A DNA stretch of 64,000 nt from Bacillota bacterium (GTDB lineage Bacteria > Bacillota > Bacilli > Alicyclobacillales > SLC66): positions 33,699 to 97,698 of the forward strand of contig JAJZEE010000001.1 in the NCBI GenBank assembly GCA_021805735.1, read 5' to 3'. Position numbers and translations under genes: made by a program. This document shows positions 50,038 through 60,661 of this stretch, one piece after another. Each line of letters starts with the position of its first letter. Position 1 is the stretch's first letter. The notes beneath the pieces are model-generated. The model was not told where the DNA came from and ran no database searches. It saw only the letters and a program-made list of their open reading frames with translations.

Positions 50038-50760
50038 GTGAAGCGAATGACCAGACTGGCAGGGGCTATAGTTATAGCCGGGGCATTGATGATAGCGCCT
50101 CGGGCAGACGCGGCCACTGCATACGTTCATCCGGAGACAATGGCAGTGTTTAATGCGAAATTGCACGCGATCAACGCGCAGTGCGTCAAGGCGTTCACCC
50201 GCGTTCGCGCGGCTGAAGCTCTGCAGGGCAGACTGCAACAGGACTTCGTGGCGGAAACGAGAGGAAATTTGCTTGCGGCCATTCACAGCACACATGTGGG
50301 GGCGACCAATTCCGTGTATGCGCGTACAGGCGCTCCGGGAACCAAAACTTCCATCGCTTATGAGTATCAGATCTTCGAGCAATATCTTCAGATGCTCGCC
50401 CGCTCGGGATCCGGACCGCATCCACAGCCGGAATCCACCATGGCGTCTCTGAAGCTGAGCGGGTTTTGGCTTCAAAAAGCCACTGTTTTGTTCCGGACAT
50501 CGCAGTCAGTCAATGCCATGTTTTCGCACAGCGTCTCCCAAACCTCCCTGCTCATGAACCATGACCTAAGTCTCTTGGGCGCAAGCGCAAGGGACCACGT
50601 CGCGTCTCGGATGGGCGCTGATCAGCAGCAGGCGCTTCTGGAGGATCGCGCGCGGCTTGCCATGGAGCAGGAATGGGGGTTGGAGCTGCAGCAGATGAAC
50701 GTTCAGTTGCAGAATCTCTTAAAGCTGCGACCAACCACTGTCACTTTTAAAGCGAGGTAA
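50038..50760 (+). CDS. Hypothetical secreted protein
   Basis: GTG start after GAGAGGGGG; signal peptide 'MTRLAGAIVIAGALMIAPRADAA'; helical. Confidence 0.6.
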   Translation: MKRMTRLAGAIVIAGALMIAPRADAATAYVHPETMAVFNAKLHAINAQCVKAFTRVRAAEALQGRLQQDFVAETRGNLLAAIHSTHVGATNSVYARTGAPGTKTSIAYEYQIFEQYLQMLARSGSGPHPQPESTMASLKLSGFWLQKATVLFRTSQSVNAMFSHSVSQTSLLMNHDLSLLGASARDHVASRMGADQQQALLEDRARLAMEQEWGLELQQMNVQLQNLLKLRPTTVTFKAR

Positions 50761-51083
50761 GACCAAAACTCAGCGATCGTCAGTCAGAACCCGGTGTTAG
50801 ACCCGCATGATCGTCTTCTTCCGATCACCAGCAAAACATGAAAATCCGAGTTGATGAGGAAGACGATCATGCGATGGCACAAGCGATCTCGTAGTTTCCG
50901 GGTAGAAACCGCGACTCAACAGGGCGCGCAGACGTCCGACGATCCTGAGAATCTCTGTTTTGTCGTACAGGGGCTCTTAAATTCAGGCTGGTTTCTGCTA
51001 TACTTGAGACTGATACATAGATTGCTGACTTTGCCAAGGCACAGTCACGGCAAAGTGGCGCAGTTAGTGGAGGGGGAGCCGTC

Positions 51084-54020
51084 TTGAAACGAATGCTGAC
51101 GAGTCTGGCTGCGGCCGCATTGGTGGTAGGCGCCATTGCGCCGGCAGCGTTTGCCGCGTCGGGCGCAGTCTCGTACACAGATATAAACGGGAACTTCGCG
51201 GAGCAGGATATCATAGCCCTGTCGCAGCAGGGTTATATACACGGGTACAGCGACGGTCAGTTTCGGCCGAATCAACTGGTTACGCGTGGACAGTTTCTGG
51301 CCTATTTCATGAACGTTGTCGAGGCCGCCACTGGTGTCAAACCGGGTGCGCACAAACAGTATTTTTCGGATATTCCGCCGAAAAACTGGGATTACAACTA
51401 TGTGGGCCCGGCCGAGGCGGCAGGGTGGATCGTACCGAACTGGATTGGCGTCAAAGTGGGCGGCGCCTTTAATGAAAACTACCAGGCATCCTGGGGTGAC
51501 GCCGCCTCATTTTTCGTGGCCGCCATGGAGAAGGCCGGCAAACTGACTTCAACCGGTGGAGCGGCGCCGCTGGCTTATGCCAAGTCGATTGGGCTGTTTC
51601 AGGGCATTCCGTCTTCACAAAACCAGATTTATCTAAACCGCGCCAGCGCGGCGGTTGTGCTCTACAACATTCTGTCTTACGTTAAAAATGGGGGTTCGAT
51701 TACCCAGACGCCGACAGTGGCGTCAGTCACATTGAGCGGCGGAACGTCGCTGGCGTCCAATACCGCCGAGCAGTTGACGGTGGTGGCCAAGGATGCGAGC
51801 GGCAACATCGTGAACGTGAACTCTTCACAGATTTCCTACAATGTCAGCGGCAGCGGCGCTACGAGCAGTTCGGGCGCGTTTGTCAGTTCGAATGGCCAGT
51901 TGGTTGTAACCGCGCCGGGAACCTATATCATTACAGCGACCGTGGATAATGTCAGTTCGGCGGCGCTGGAGGTGGTTGTGCCGGGAGCGCCCGCCGCGTT
52001 GAAACTGAGCGCTGCGACGCCGTCGTTAGTGGCTGACGGTGCATCGACGGATACGATTACTGCGGCTGTCGTCGATGCAAACGGCAATCCGGTGACCAAC
52101 TTTAACGGCACAATCGAATTCAAGGACACGAATGGCCAACTGGTCAATGCGAACGGCGCGCCTTCCAACGACGTGACCGGAGTGCCGGTGACCAACGGAG
52201 TGGCAACCATTCAGGTGAAAGCGACGGCTACTCCGGGTACGACGGACGCCATTACGGCCGATAACCTGGTTCAGTCTGGAACAACGACGCCGGTTACGAA
52301 TAACGGAGGAGCTCTGTCTGCCAATCTGACCATGGCCCAGACACAGCAGGTCGCCACATCGATCTCCGTGACACCGACCGCTCCAACCGTAGAAAACAAC
52401 ACGCCGAGTACAGCTGCGTTTACCGTACAGGTGCTGGATCAGGCGGGTGTGCCGATGCTGAGCAACGCATACCTGGTCAATCTCACCGTCACAGGCGTAG
52501 GCCAATTGTCCTCGACGACTCAATCCTCAACGGCATATGTGGGGAACGGCAGTGTGAACGCAGGGGTTACCGGCAGTGTGACTTCGGAACAGGGGGCTTC
52601 GGGGGCCATTGTCATTACCGCGACATCGCCTGGTCTCACCTCGGGTTCCGCCACCATTCAGTCGATCGTCGTGGGAAGTCCCGCAGCCATTAAGGTGGCT
52701 GCGGACAAGAACTCCAGCAGCGTGTTTGCGGCAGGTTCGTCCGGTGGAGTTTTTGACATCACCACTGTGGACTCCAACGGCAACACGGTGACAGATACGA
52801 GCAACCCCACGTTCACCGCTGCTGTTTGGCAGGGGAACACGCAAATCACGTCGGGAGTCACAGCGGCTGTTACGGGCAGTCAAGTGGTCGTTTCGGGAAC
52901 CGCGGCAGGCAATTATACGCTGAAAGTAGCGTCCAGCGACAATCTGGCTGCGGGTGCGGTGAACTTCCAGGTGACGGCTGGATCTGCCGCCAAAGTGGTC
53001 TTCATCTCCCCGAGCGCCTCGGTGGATCTGCCCATTCAAAACGACGCCATGAACATTCAGGCGGAATTGCAGGACGCCTATGGCAATGCGGTTAACACCG
53101 CCGGGCTTCCGGTGACCTTCTCGGTCGCTGAGCGCTCTGGACAGGACGCCGCGACTCTGGGCGGATCTTCGAGCGGCCAGTATACGGCAGTCACTGGAGC
53201 CAACGGTGTCATCAGCGTTCCGTTCGTTGGCAGTCACATGGTTGGCGACGCGTGGACGATCAGCGTAACGCAGGTCAACGGGATCAGCACGACGGTGGCT
53301 CCCGTTTACGTGAAGATGGTCGCGCAAGTGCCGACTCAGATTCACGTTGGTCTGCAAGACACCGCTTCGCTTGCGAGCAACAATCCGAACTATCTGCACA
53401 GCACGGGGTACGCTCAGGCTGGCGACACTGTCACGGTGACGCTCAGCGCTACAGACGCGTTTGGCAATGCCAGCCCGAACGGCGATGTGCTGCAAGTGAC
53501 GTTGCCGGCCGGCCTGGGCAATCCCGTCGGACTTACGGCGACGACTACGCCCGGTGTGTACACCGTGACGCTTCCCTCGTCCGGTCAGACAACCTTCACA
53601 GCGACGGCAGCCGCGGAAGGGTACGCGACTGTACAGGTGACCGATCTCAGTGTGGGTTCAACGACGTTGACTGGCACTGGATCCATGGATATTGTTCCGG
53701 GTCCGGCTGTCGGGGCCGCTCTCTTTAGCAGCGCCGGGATCATCAATGCCACAAATCCGCTCGTCGTTCAGGCGAACACGCCGATTCTACTGTGGGTGAA
53801 ACCGGTCGATATCGAGGGGAATCCTGTAGTGCAGGGTCAGCAGCCGCTGAGTCTGAACCTGAGTGACGGCGGCAAGGGCGGCGCCTTCAGGCTGACGCAG
53901 GATGGCGCGAATATCACCTCCATCCAGGTTCCTGCCGGGGCAAGTGAAATGATGTTGTATTACGTCAATGGCACCGCGGGCAGCTATGTATTGACGGCTC
54001 AGGCGGCGCCATTGACGTAA
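51084..54020 (+). CDS. SLH domain S-layer-like protein, paralog of the 14031 gene
   Basis: TTG start after GGAGGGGGAG; 'SYTDINGNFAEQDIIALSQQGYIHGYSDGQFRPNQLVTRGQFLAYFMNVV'; Ig-like repeats. Confidence 0.92.
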   Translation: MKRMLTSLAAAALVVGAIAPAAFAASGAVSYTDINGNFAEQDIIALSQQGYIHGYSDGQFRPNQLVTRGQFLAYFMNVVEAATGVKPGAHKQYFSDIPPKNWDYNYVGPAEAAGWIVPNWIGVKVGGAFNENYQASWGDAASFFVAAMEKAGKLTSTGGAAPLAYAKSIGLFQGIPSSQNQIYLNRASAAVVLYNILSYVKNGGSITQTPTVASVTLSGGTSLASNTAEQLTVVAKDASGNIVNVNSSQISYNVSGSGATSSSGAFVSSNGQLVVTAPGTYIITATVDNVSSAALEVVVPGAPAALKLSAATPSLVADGASTDTITAAVVDANGNPVTNFNGTIEFKDTNGQLVNANGAPSNDVTGVPVTNGVATIQVKATATPGTTDAITADNLVQSGTTTPVTNNGGALSANLTMAQTQQVATSISVTPTAPTVENNTPSTAAFTVQVLDQAGVPMLSNAYLVNLTVTGVGQLSSTTQSSTAYVGNGSVNAGVTGSVTSEQGASGAIVITATSPGLTSGSATIQSIVVGSPAAIKVAADKNSSSVFAAGSSGGVFDITTVDSNGNTVTDTSNPTFTAAVWQGNTQITSGVTAAVTGSQVVVSGTAAGNYTLKVASSDNLAAGAVNFQVTAGSAAKVVFISPSASVDLPIQNDAMNIQAELQDAYGNAVNTAGLPVTFSVAERSGQDAATLGGSSSGQYTAVTGANGVISVPFVGSHMVGDAWTISVTQVNGISTTVAPVYVKMVAQVPTQIHVGLQDTASLASNNPNYLHSTGYAQAGDTVTVTLSATDAFGNASPNGDVLQVTLPAGLGNPVGLTATTTPGVYTVTLPSSGQTTFTATAAAEGYATVQVTDLSVGSTTLTGTGSMDIVPGPAVGAALFSSAGIINATNPLVVQANTPILLWVKPVDIEGNPVVQGQQPLSLNLSDGGKGGAFRLTQDGANITSIQVPAGASEMMLYYVNGTAGSYVLTAQAAPLT

Positions 54021-54132
54021 GGATGTCAGGATCCAGCAGTTCGAGTTCCCGTTTTGCATCGCGACAGGACGGTGGGAGCATCCTCTGCCGATTGGCGCAG
54101 CAACATGGAGAGCAGTTGCGACAGAAACAGGG

Positions 54133-54181
54133 AAAGCTGCAGCGCGCATCGTGGTCGCTCACGGATGCGCGCTGCAGCTTT
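54133..54181 (+). terminator. Hairpin after SLH gene 2
   Basis: Perfect 18-bp stem AAAGCTGCAGCGCGCATC / GATGCGCGCTGCAGCTTT, 13-nt loop. Confidence 0.7.
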
Positions 54182-54285
54182 ATACGGGTGTCAGTGGACA
54201 GAGGCGCAGGGACTTGCCAATTCCCTGTGATGGCGTATGCTGATAGTAAGCTGTGACTCAAGATCCGTAAGGAAGGTTGGTCAGG

Positions 54286-55650
54286 ATGAGGCAAGTAGAA
54301 GACTCCAGGGAACAGATTTATGAGACGGACAAGGAACGAGTCTGGCATGCGCTCGCACCGCACAGCGAAGGGAATCCATGGGTTGTGGAGAGCGCACAGG
54401 GCGTCTACGTCACGGATTTGGAAGGGCATACATATCTCGATGCGATGGCGGGTCTCTGGTGTGTCAACGTCGGATACGGGCACGAACGCATCGCGAAAGC
54501 AGCCTATGAACAGATGCGCGCCATGCCGTTTTATCCTCTTTCGGCTGCGCATGTTCCGGCGACAAAGCTGGCTGCAACGCTGTCGCGTTGGCTGGGAGGC
54601 GACTATCGGTTCTTCTTCAACAACAGCGGTTCGGAAGCCAACGAGACGGCCATCAAAGTGGCCCGGCAATATCATGCGCAAATGGGACAGCACGGACGCT
54701 ACAAGGTAATTTCCCGGTATAGAGCGTATCACGGAAGCACCATGGGCGCCCTGTCTGCGACCGGGCAGCATCAGCGCAAGTATCTGTATGAGCCGCTGGC
54801 GGCCGGTTTCCTCCATATTCAACCGCCCGACCCGTATCGGCTGTCAGGAGGACTGTCTCTCGACGAGTATGGAAAGGCGTGCGCACGCGAACTGGACCGG
54901 GTGATTCAGTGGGAAGGTTCGGAAACAATATCGGCGTTTATTATGGAACCCATCATCACGGGCGGGGGAATTCTTGTGCCCCCGGACAATTACCTGCCAG
55001 AAGTGGCTGACGTTTGCAGGCGTCACGGAGTATTGCTGATCGTGGATGAAGTGATATCGGGATTTGGCCGCACCGGGAAGCGTTTTGGTTTTCAGCATAG
55101 CGGCGTAATGCCCGATATCGTGACGATGGCCAAGGGGATGACAAGCGGTTACGCCCCCCTTTCCGCGACGGCGGTGGCGGCTCACCTCTACGAGGCGTTC
55201 AAGGATACATCGGATCCCAATGCGCATCTGCGGCAAGTCAACACATTTGGCGGCCATCCTGTGAGTTGCGCTGTCGCGATTGAAAACCTGAATATTATGG
55301 ACGAACTGGATTTGATCGCGCGTTCGGCCGCTCTCGGCGATGTTCTGCAGCGTCGGTTGAAGGAGCTGGAGACCTATGAGATCGTGGGCGATGTGCGGGG
55401 AAGGGGGTTGCTCGCAGGCATCGAATTGGTTGCAAACCGCGAAACAAAGGAGCCGTTATCGCCTCTGCGCGTCAAGGCGATCGTCGCCCGAACCAAGTCG
55501 CTGGGTGTCATAGTTGGGAGAAATGGCGACACCGTCGCGGGTTTGAACAACGTCGTGACGGTGTCGCCGCCACTCACCATAGCGGAGAATGAGATTGATC
55601 AGATTGCGGAGGCGCTGACGACAGCCATTGCGGAAGAGAACGGGCGTTAG
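54286..55650 (+). CDS. Class III aminotransferase
   Basis: 'NNSGSEANETAIKVARQYH', 'YRAYHGSTMGALSATGQ', 'LLIVDEVISGFGRTGKRFGFQHSGVMPDIVTMAKGMTSGYAP'. Confidence 0.95.
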   Translation: MRQVEDSREQIYETDKERVWHALAPHSEGNPWVVESAQGVYVTDLEGHTYLDAMAGLWCVNVGYGHERIAKAAYEQMRAMPFYPLSAAHVPATKLAATLSRWLGGDYRFFFNNSGSEANETAIKVARQYHAQMGQHGRYKVISRYRAYHGSTMGALSATGQHQRKYLYEPLAAGFLHIQPPDPYRLSGGLSLDEYGKACARELDRVIQWEGSETISAFIMEPIITGGGILVPPDNYLPEVADVCRRHGVLLIVDEVISGFGRTGKRFGFQHSGVMPDIVTMAKGMTSGYAPLSATAVAAHLYEAFKDTSDPNAHLRQVNTFGGHPVSCAVAIENLNIMDELDLIARSAALGDVLQRRLKELETYEIVGDVRGRGLLAGIELVANRETKEPLSPLRVKAIVARTKSLGVIVGRNGDTVAGLNNVVTVSPPLTIAENEIDQIAEALTTAIAEENGR

Positions 55651-55672
55651 ACTCGTTAGGCTGCGGTAAGGT

Positions 55673-55703
55673 AAGCAGGCGCGGCGATTTGCCGAGCCTG
55701 CTT
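55673..55703. terminator. Hairpin between convergent genes
   Basis: AAGCAGGC-GCGGCGATTTGCCGA-GCCTGCTT. Confidence 0.5.
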
Positions 55704-55753
55704 GTCGCGCCTGCTTGCCGCAGGAATTCCGATGCGCAACGACCGGTCCACGG

Positions 55754-57667
55754 CTATTGATACTGAATCCCGATCTTCTGATGGGTGGAGTTGAACACTT
55801 TCGCCAATGGGTTGAACCACTGAGGTTGAAACACCCACGGATCGCCAGGTCCGGGAACTTGTGTAGCTGATGTGACGAAGTAAAGACGTGACCAGGTCGG
55901 ATCCCAGTAAATCCATTGGCCTCCGATCCATGATCGATTCCAGGCGTGCCCTTCATTGGGGTTGTCGACTTGAACGGGAGATCCGTTGTTGGCGTAGCCC
56001 ACAACCATTTGCGTTGGAACGCCCAACGATCTCATGAGGGCGTCCGCTACATTGGCGTAGTCGACGCATATGCCGACTCCAGAGGCAAGCGTCTCTTCCG
56101 TAGTGCTCCAGCCATAGCCGCCGTTGGCTAACAGAGCGCCATTATAGCCAATGTTCTGGCCCTCCCAATCATAGATCGCCTGCGCCTGGGCGAGCGGCGA
56201 GGTGATTCCCTTTGTAATCCGCTTTGCGAGAGCCTGAATCGTCGGATCCGTCCAATTGGCCCACACGGAGGTCAGCATACCGAGTTGCTGGTTGTTGTCC
56301 TGACCCTGAAACGTCATGATAAACTGGCTCGATACAGTTTGCTGTTTGGTCGCAAACATATAGTTGAGACCGGTCTGCGCGGTCGTCAGCGGCGGTGCTG
56401 CCTGCACTTCATACGAATCGGCCGCAAAAGGGATGTGCAGGGCATCCGCAAAAGTTCCAGAGGCAGACACAGGCACCGCATAGTCCCACTGGTTTGGATT
56501 TCCGGAGGTCAGACCAAGATCATTGATCTGAATCCAGGCGACACTGGGCATTGGAGTTCCATTCGGTTCCTTCACCACACCGGAGACCACGATGTTGGGG
56601 TCGCTCGGACTATAAATGACATCCTGCAACTGCACGGGAGCATTGGCGGATGAAAACGCCTGTATTTGGGTGACTGTTTGCAATGCTGAATTGGCGGCAA
56701 CGTCCGCTGCCGTTGGCGCGGCAGAAAGAGGCAGTTCGCCGCTCGCGGGTACAGATGGGATGACAAATGGCGTGATGGAACCGGGCGCGACCGGAGTTGT
56801 GGAGCCTGAGTTGCTGCTCGGCGCAGCGCCTGCGCCGGTTGCGCTGGTTCCAGACGAGCTTGGTCCAGTGGCCGGGGTTCCCGAATTGCCCGTGACGCTG
56901 CCCGCGGCGCCGCTGCTGGAAGTTCCCGTACCGCCGTTTCCGGACGTTCCCGAAGTTGTTGGCTGGCTGCTGGCCGAACTGCCTCCGGATGTTGTGCTCG
57001 GGGGTGCGCCGCTGCCTGCTGTTCCTTTGGTGTTTTGTCCTGTGCCGGTTTGACCCTTGACGCCGCCACTGTCCGCAGTCCGCTGTGCAGACAGACTTTG
57101 TCTAACATGCGCCGCCAGCGTAAACATCTCCGCCCGGCTGAGCCAGACTGCCTGGGGCATGTCCTTGAACCAGCCCTGCGCAACGGCGTAGAGGTAAGGA
57201 GATAATCCATGAGTGTTCAGGTGTAACAGATGGATGATTCCCTTCGCTGCCACCCCGCGCGATAAACGGTCCTGCACGCCGAAGTAACGACTGGCGTCTG
57301 GTTGCACGATTCCAAGCGCGACCGCCTGACCAAGCGGAAGCAACAACTTTCCGGACACGTCACGGTACTGGTTTTTGGGCAATATGCTGTGTGGTCTCTG
57401 GTGTGCAAATGTAGCCATAGCCCATTGCGCAAATGATCCTTTAGTTTCATAGGCGAGCAGGGGAGACGGCGCCGTCCGTTTACCCGCTCCTTCAAGCAGT
57501 ATGGCCGTTCCATGCTCATGAGCCGCGCTCAGGCGGACGGCAGTTGTCGCGGTTGTGGCATGCACAGTTGTCGCAGGTCCAAGCATAATTTGGGAGCCTA
57601 ATATGAGCGTCGCCGTGGCAATGGGAGAGATTTTCGCCATGAATGGAAATGAATGATAGCGGTTCAT
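55754..57667 (-). CDS. Secreted transglutaminase-like domain protein with SLH-like N-terminus and G/S/T-rich linker
   Basis: 'GVGICVDYANVADALMRSLGVPTQMVVGYA...NEGHAWNRSWIGGQWIYWDPTW' gives C/H/D core. Confidence 0.85.
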   Translation of the reverse strand: MNRYHSFPFMAKISPIATATLILGSQIMLGPATTVHATTATTAVRLSAAHEHGTAILLEGAGKRTAPSPLLAYETKGSFAQWAMATFAHQRPHSILPKNQYRDVSGKLLLPLGQAVALGIVQPDASRYFGVQDRLSRGVAAKGIIHLLHLNTHGLSPYLYAVAQGWFKDMPQAVWLSRAEMFTLAAHVRQSLSAQRTADSGGVKGQTGTGQNTKGTAGSGAPPSTTSGGSSASSQPTTSGTSGNGGTGTSSSGAAGSVTGNSGTPATGPSSSGTSATGAGAAPSSNSGSTTPVAPGSITPFVIPSVPASGELPLSAAPTAADVAANSALQTVTQIQAFSSANAPVQLQDVIYSPSDPNIVVSGVVKEPNGTPMPSVAWIQINDLGLTSGNPNQWDYAVPVSASGTFADALHIPFAADSYEVQAAPPLTTAQTGLNYMFATKQQTVSSQFIMTFQGQDNNQQLGMLTSVWANWTDPTIQALAKRITKGITSPLAQAQAIYDWEGQNIGYNGALLANGGYGWSTTEETLASGVGICVDYANVADALMRSLGVPTQMVVGYANNGSPVQVDNPNEGHAWNRSWIGGQWIYWDPTWSRLYFVTSATQVPGPGDPWVFQPQWFNPLAKVFNSTHQKIGIQYQ

Positions 57668-57818
57668 AGGAAAGGGTCCTCTTCTAATATGGCGTGAATG
57701 ATTTCGTTGCTTCTAAGTATAACACGCTCACTTTTAGAGAAGAACACACAAATTACTGGCAAAAAAATAACCCCCCAAGAATGGGAGGAGCCGAAATCGC
57801 TTAAAGTTTCAAACTATC

Positions 57819-58016
57819 TTACAGCTTATTCACATTAGCAGCTTGAGGGCCGCGCTGACCTTCCACGATGTCAAACTCAACCTGTTGGCCTTCTTCAAGC
57901 GTACGGTAACCTTCGCCATTGATCGCTGTATAATGGACAAAGACGTCGTTGCCGCCATCTACTCGGATAAAACCGTAGCCTTTCTCACTGTTAAACCACT
58001 TGACTGTTCCTTGCAC
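57819..58016 (-). CDS. csp: Cold-shock protein
   Basis: '[62 protein letters not shown]'. Confidence 0.98.
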   Translation of the reverse strand: MQGTVKWFNSEKGYGFIRVDGGNDVFVHYTAINGEGYRTLEEGQQVEFDIVEGQRGPQAANVNKL

Positions 58017-58251
58017 CGGAGAAGTCCCCCTACAGAAAGTACAAACGTACTTACTTAATTTGCTTGCATTTCTAGCATATCATTGAAGAATTGAGATGTC
58101 AAACGATTTCTACTTTTAATGACTGCTAAATAGCTGCAGTTCAGGGGAATCAGCGGGATTGAAACTTTTTATTGCCATTGTGGCCGTATGGTCTATCAAG
58201 TATGATGATATAGCATCCGTCCAAATGAATTATGGAGAAAGGGAGAAGCCT

Positions 58252-59214
58252 GTGAAACCCATACTGCGTTCTGTGTCAAGTTATGGAGTGGGGTTGCTCA
58301 TTGGCGGCATGGTGTTTGGCGGCGTCACATTTGCCAGTACAGGCCTCAAAACCATACAAGCCCACTACGCAAATATCAAGATCGATGTGAACGGAAAAGT
58401 TATTTCCACCAATGCGGAACCGTTTATCTATAACTCTAACGTGTATGTTCCGATCAGTGCGATCGGGCATGGACTGGGCGCCCAAGTGAACTGGGTGGGG
58501 AGCAAGCACGAGGTCGTCATCGCGCGAACGCCGCAGTTGCAAACGCAGTCGGGCGGCCTGCTCTACTACGGATCGCCGATCCTGTGGTATGGCACTACAC
58601 ATACGTTTTCCTACAAGGGTCAATCCTATGTGTCGCCCATCGCTCTGGCGACAATTCTCAATGAGCCTTTATATATTGATCCCACGACGCTTACCGCCTA
58701 TATCGGGCAAGGTCCCGCGTCTGGCATGCCGCTCGTCAACTTCCCGGACGTGCGCGACTATGGAGACTACGCTGTGGCAAGCAACGGATACACAGGAGCC
58801 ATAACGGGATGGAACAATGGACCGTCGAAGATCAACGGCCAGACGTACCCCAACAGCAACGGAAAATCGATCTTGTGGTCGCCGGCGAACAGTAACTCGC
58901 AGGTTCCCGGTGTCACTTACAATCTGAACGGCAAGTACACATCCCTGACAGGTCTGTTCGGCGTCGACGACGCGTCTGGATCGAGCGACCAGTTGCAATT
59001 GACGATTACAGGCGACGGTCAGCAACTGTATCAGTCACCCTGGATGGCCAAGGGTGAAACCGCGACTCCGGTTGAGGTTAACGTCAGCAATGTCCATCTC
59101 CTGACTGTTGCGTTTTCTGTGAAAACCTCGTCTGGAGCCGTATATACGATGGGACAGGCAGTGCCAAATGGAACGGTTGTGGACGCAGATTTTGTCGACG
59201 TTCTGGTGCACTGA
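58252..59214 (+). CDS. Stalk-domain (copper amine oxidase N-terminal-like) secreted protein
   Basis: 'IKIDVNGKVISTNAEPFIYNSNVYVPISAIGHGLGAQVNWVGSKHEVVIA'; GTG start after GGGAGAAG. Confidence 0.8.
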   Translation: MKPILRSVSSYGVGLLIGGMVFGGVTFASTGLKTIQAHYANIKIDVNGKVISTNAEPFIYNSNVYVPISAIGHGLGAQVNWVGSKHEVVIARTPQLQTQSGGLLYYGSPILWYGTTHTFSYKGQSYVSPIALATILNEPLYIDPTTLTAYIGQGPASGMPLVNFPDVRDYGDYAVASNGYTGAITGWNNGPSKINGQTYPNSNGKSILWSPANSNSQVPGVTYNLNGKYTSLTGLFGVDDASGSSDQLQLTITGDGQQLYQSPWMAKGETATPVEVNVSNVHLLTVAFSVKTSSGAVYTMGQAVPNGTVVDADFVDVLVH

Positions 59215-59276
59215 TCGTTCAGTGAACAGACACCCACGCCGTTTTGCGACACCCTCAGGCGGATGAAGAATGGCTC

Positions 59277-59370
59277 GCCATGCCGGATCATACATTGCGT
59301 TGCGGCGAGTTTTGCGGCCTTTGGGGCCGCACATGTTTGAGCGGCAACGCCATGTATGATCCGACATGGC
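59277..59370. repeat. Long imperfect inverted repeat between stalk-domain paralogs
   Basis: 27-nt arms (two mismatches) enclosing TGCGGCC/GGCCGCA. Confidence 0.85.
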
Positions 59371-59470
59371 ATAGCATGGCATGGACAGCACAGCACATGA
59401 ATCCGGCTGGCAGAAGCGATCTCATTTGTGGGGTATTTTATAAGGACGGACCAAACGGGAGGACGACAGG

Positions 59471-60592
59471 TTGAAAAAGTATCTGGGCATGATCTTGGGG
59501 GTTGCGACCAGCGCGATGGTCTTTGGCGGCGCATCCTATGCCAGCGTGGGCATCCGCCAAATTAAGGCGTCCTATGACAACATTGGTCTCGTGATAAATG
59601 GGAAGAGTGTGGCCGCCAGCGCAGAACCCTTCATCTATAATTATAACGTGTATGTACCGATCAGTACGGTCGGACACGCTTTGGGCGCCACGGTGAAGTG
59701 GGTCAACAGCCCGGCTGAGGTGCAGGTTCAGGGCGCAGGGGCGAGTCTGCAGCCTTTCTCCGTATACCTGAATGGTCAACAGATGCCAACAGGTCTGACA
59801 AACGGCAAGGCACTCTATGGAATACCCGCCAATAACGCGCAGTACCAGAGCGCCACAAATCTGATTCCGAGCATCGACAGTCAGGGTAATCTCAATTTTC
59901 AGGCGACGACGGCGCCGGCGATTTCATCCGGAATGCCACTGTTTACGCTGACTCCGAGCGCACTGCACGGCGATTTCAAAAACACCACGCTGTATCCGAA
60001 AGGGCAGTTGACAGGGTATTGGGCCCCTGCCGTCCTGGGACAGTTATACCCAGGGCAGTTTGCGATCCAATGGGGCGTTGGCGCGGGTCAGACGGCCCGG
60101 CTGCCCGGTGCGGACTATGCACTTAACGGCCAATACCAGACGCTTACAGGTCAATTCGCAGTCGACGACCTGTCACGCAACTTTACAGGTTCAGTGCAAC
60201 TGGTGTTCGTAGGCGATGGAAATACGCTTGGTTCGACAGGCTGGATCCAGGGAGGCGCGGCGCCAACGCCGTTTACAGTCAATGTCGCGGGGATTCAGAC
60301 CCTGGAGATTCAGTATGAACTCAAAGGTCCGCAAGGAACAGTGTATACGATGGGCCAGACGTATCAGGCGCCAGCCAAGAACCCGGATGGAACCACGGAT
60401 CCGATCGTAGTTACGGATCTTATGAACGCGGTCTTGCAAACTTCGTCCACCTCAACTGCCACCGCTGGTGCGGGTTCGACGAGTGGAGCAAGCGGAACGA
60501 CAGCGCCCAGTTCCGGGAATGGCCCAGGGGGATCATCGGGCACACCCAGCACAACGAACCCGGCCGGTCCATCGAACGCTTCAACCAATTAA
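59471..60592 (+). CDS. Stalk-domain secreted protein, tandem paralog
   Basis: 'IGLVINGKSVAASAEPFIYNYNVYVPISTVGHALGATVKWVNSPAEVQV'; TTG start. Confidence 0.8.
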   Translation: MKKYLGMILGVATSAMVFGGASYASVGIRQIKASYDNIGLVINGKSVAASAEPFIYNYNVYVPISTVGHALGATVKWVNSPAEVQVQGAGASLQPFSVYLNGQQMPTGLTNGKALYGIPANNAQYQSATNLIPSIDSQGNLNFQATTAPAISSGMPLFTLTPSALHGDFKNTTLYPKGQLTGYWAPAVLGQLYPGQFAIQWGVGAGQTARLPGADYALNGQYQTLTGQFAVDDLSRNFTGSVQLVFVGDGNTLGSTGWIQGGAAPTPFTVNVAGIQTLEIQYELKGPQGTVYTMGQTYQAPAKNPDGTTDPIVVTDLMNAVLQTSSTSTATAGAGSTSGASGTTAPSSGNGPGGSSGTPSTTNPAGPSNASTN

Positions 60593-60619
60593 ATAATTAA
60601 AATTTCTTTTGTTTAGGGC

Positions 60620-60648
60620 TTGTCAATTTGTGTCGAATTGAATACAAT
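60620..60648 (+). promoter_or_regulatory. Putative sigma-A promoter driving riboswitch transcript
   Basis: TTGTCA-N17-TACAAT. Confidence 0.7.
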
Positions 60649-60661
60649 GGGTATAGATAGA

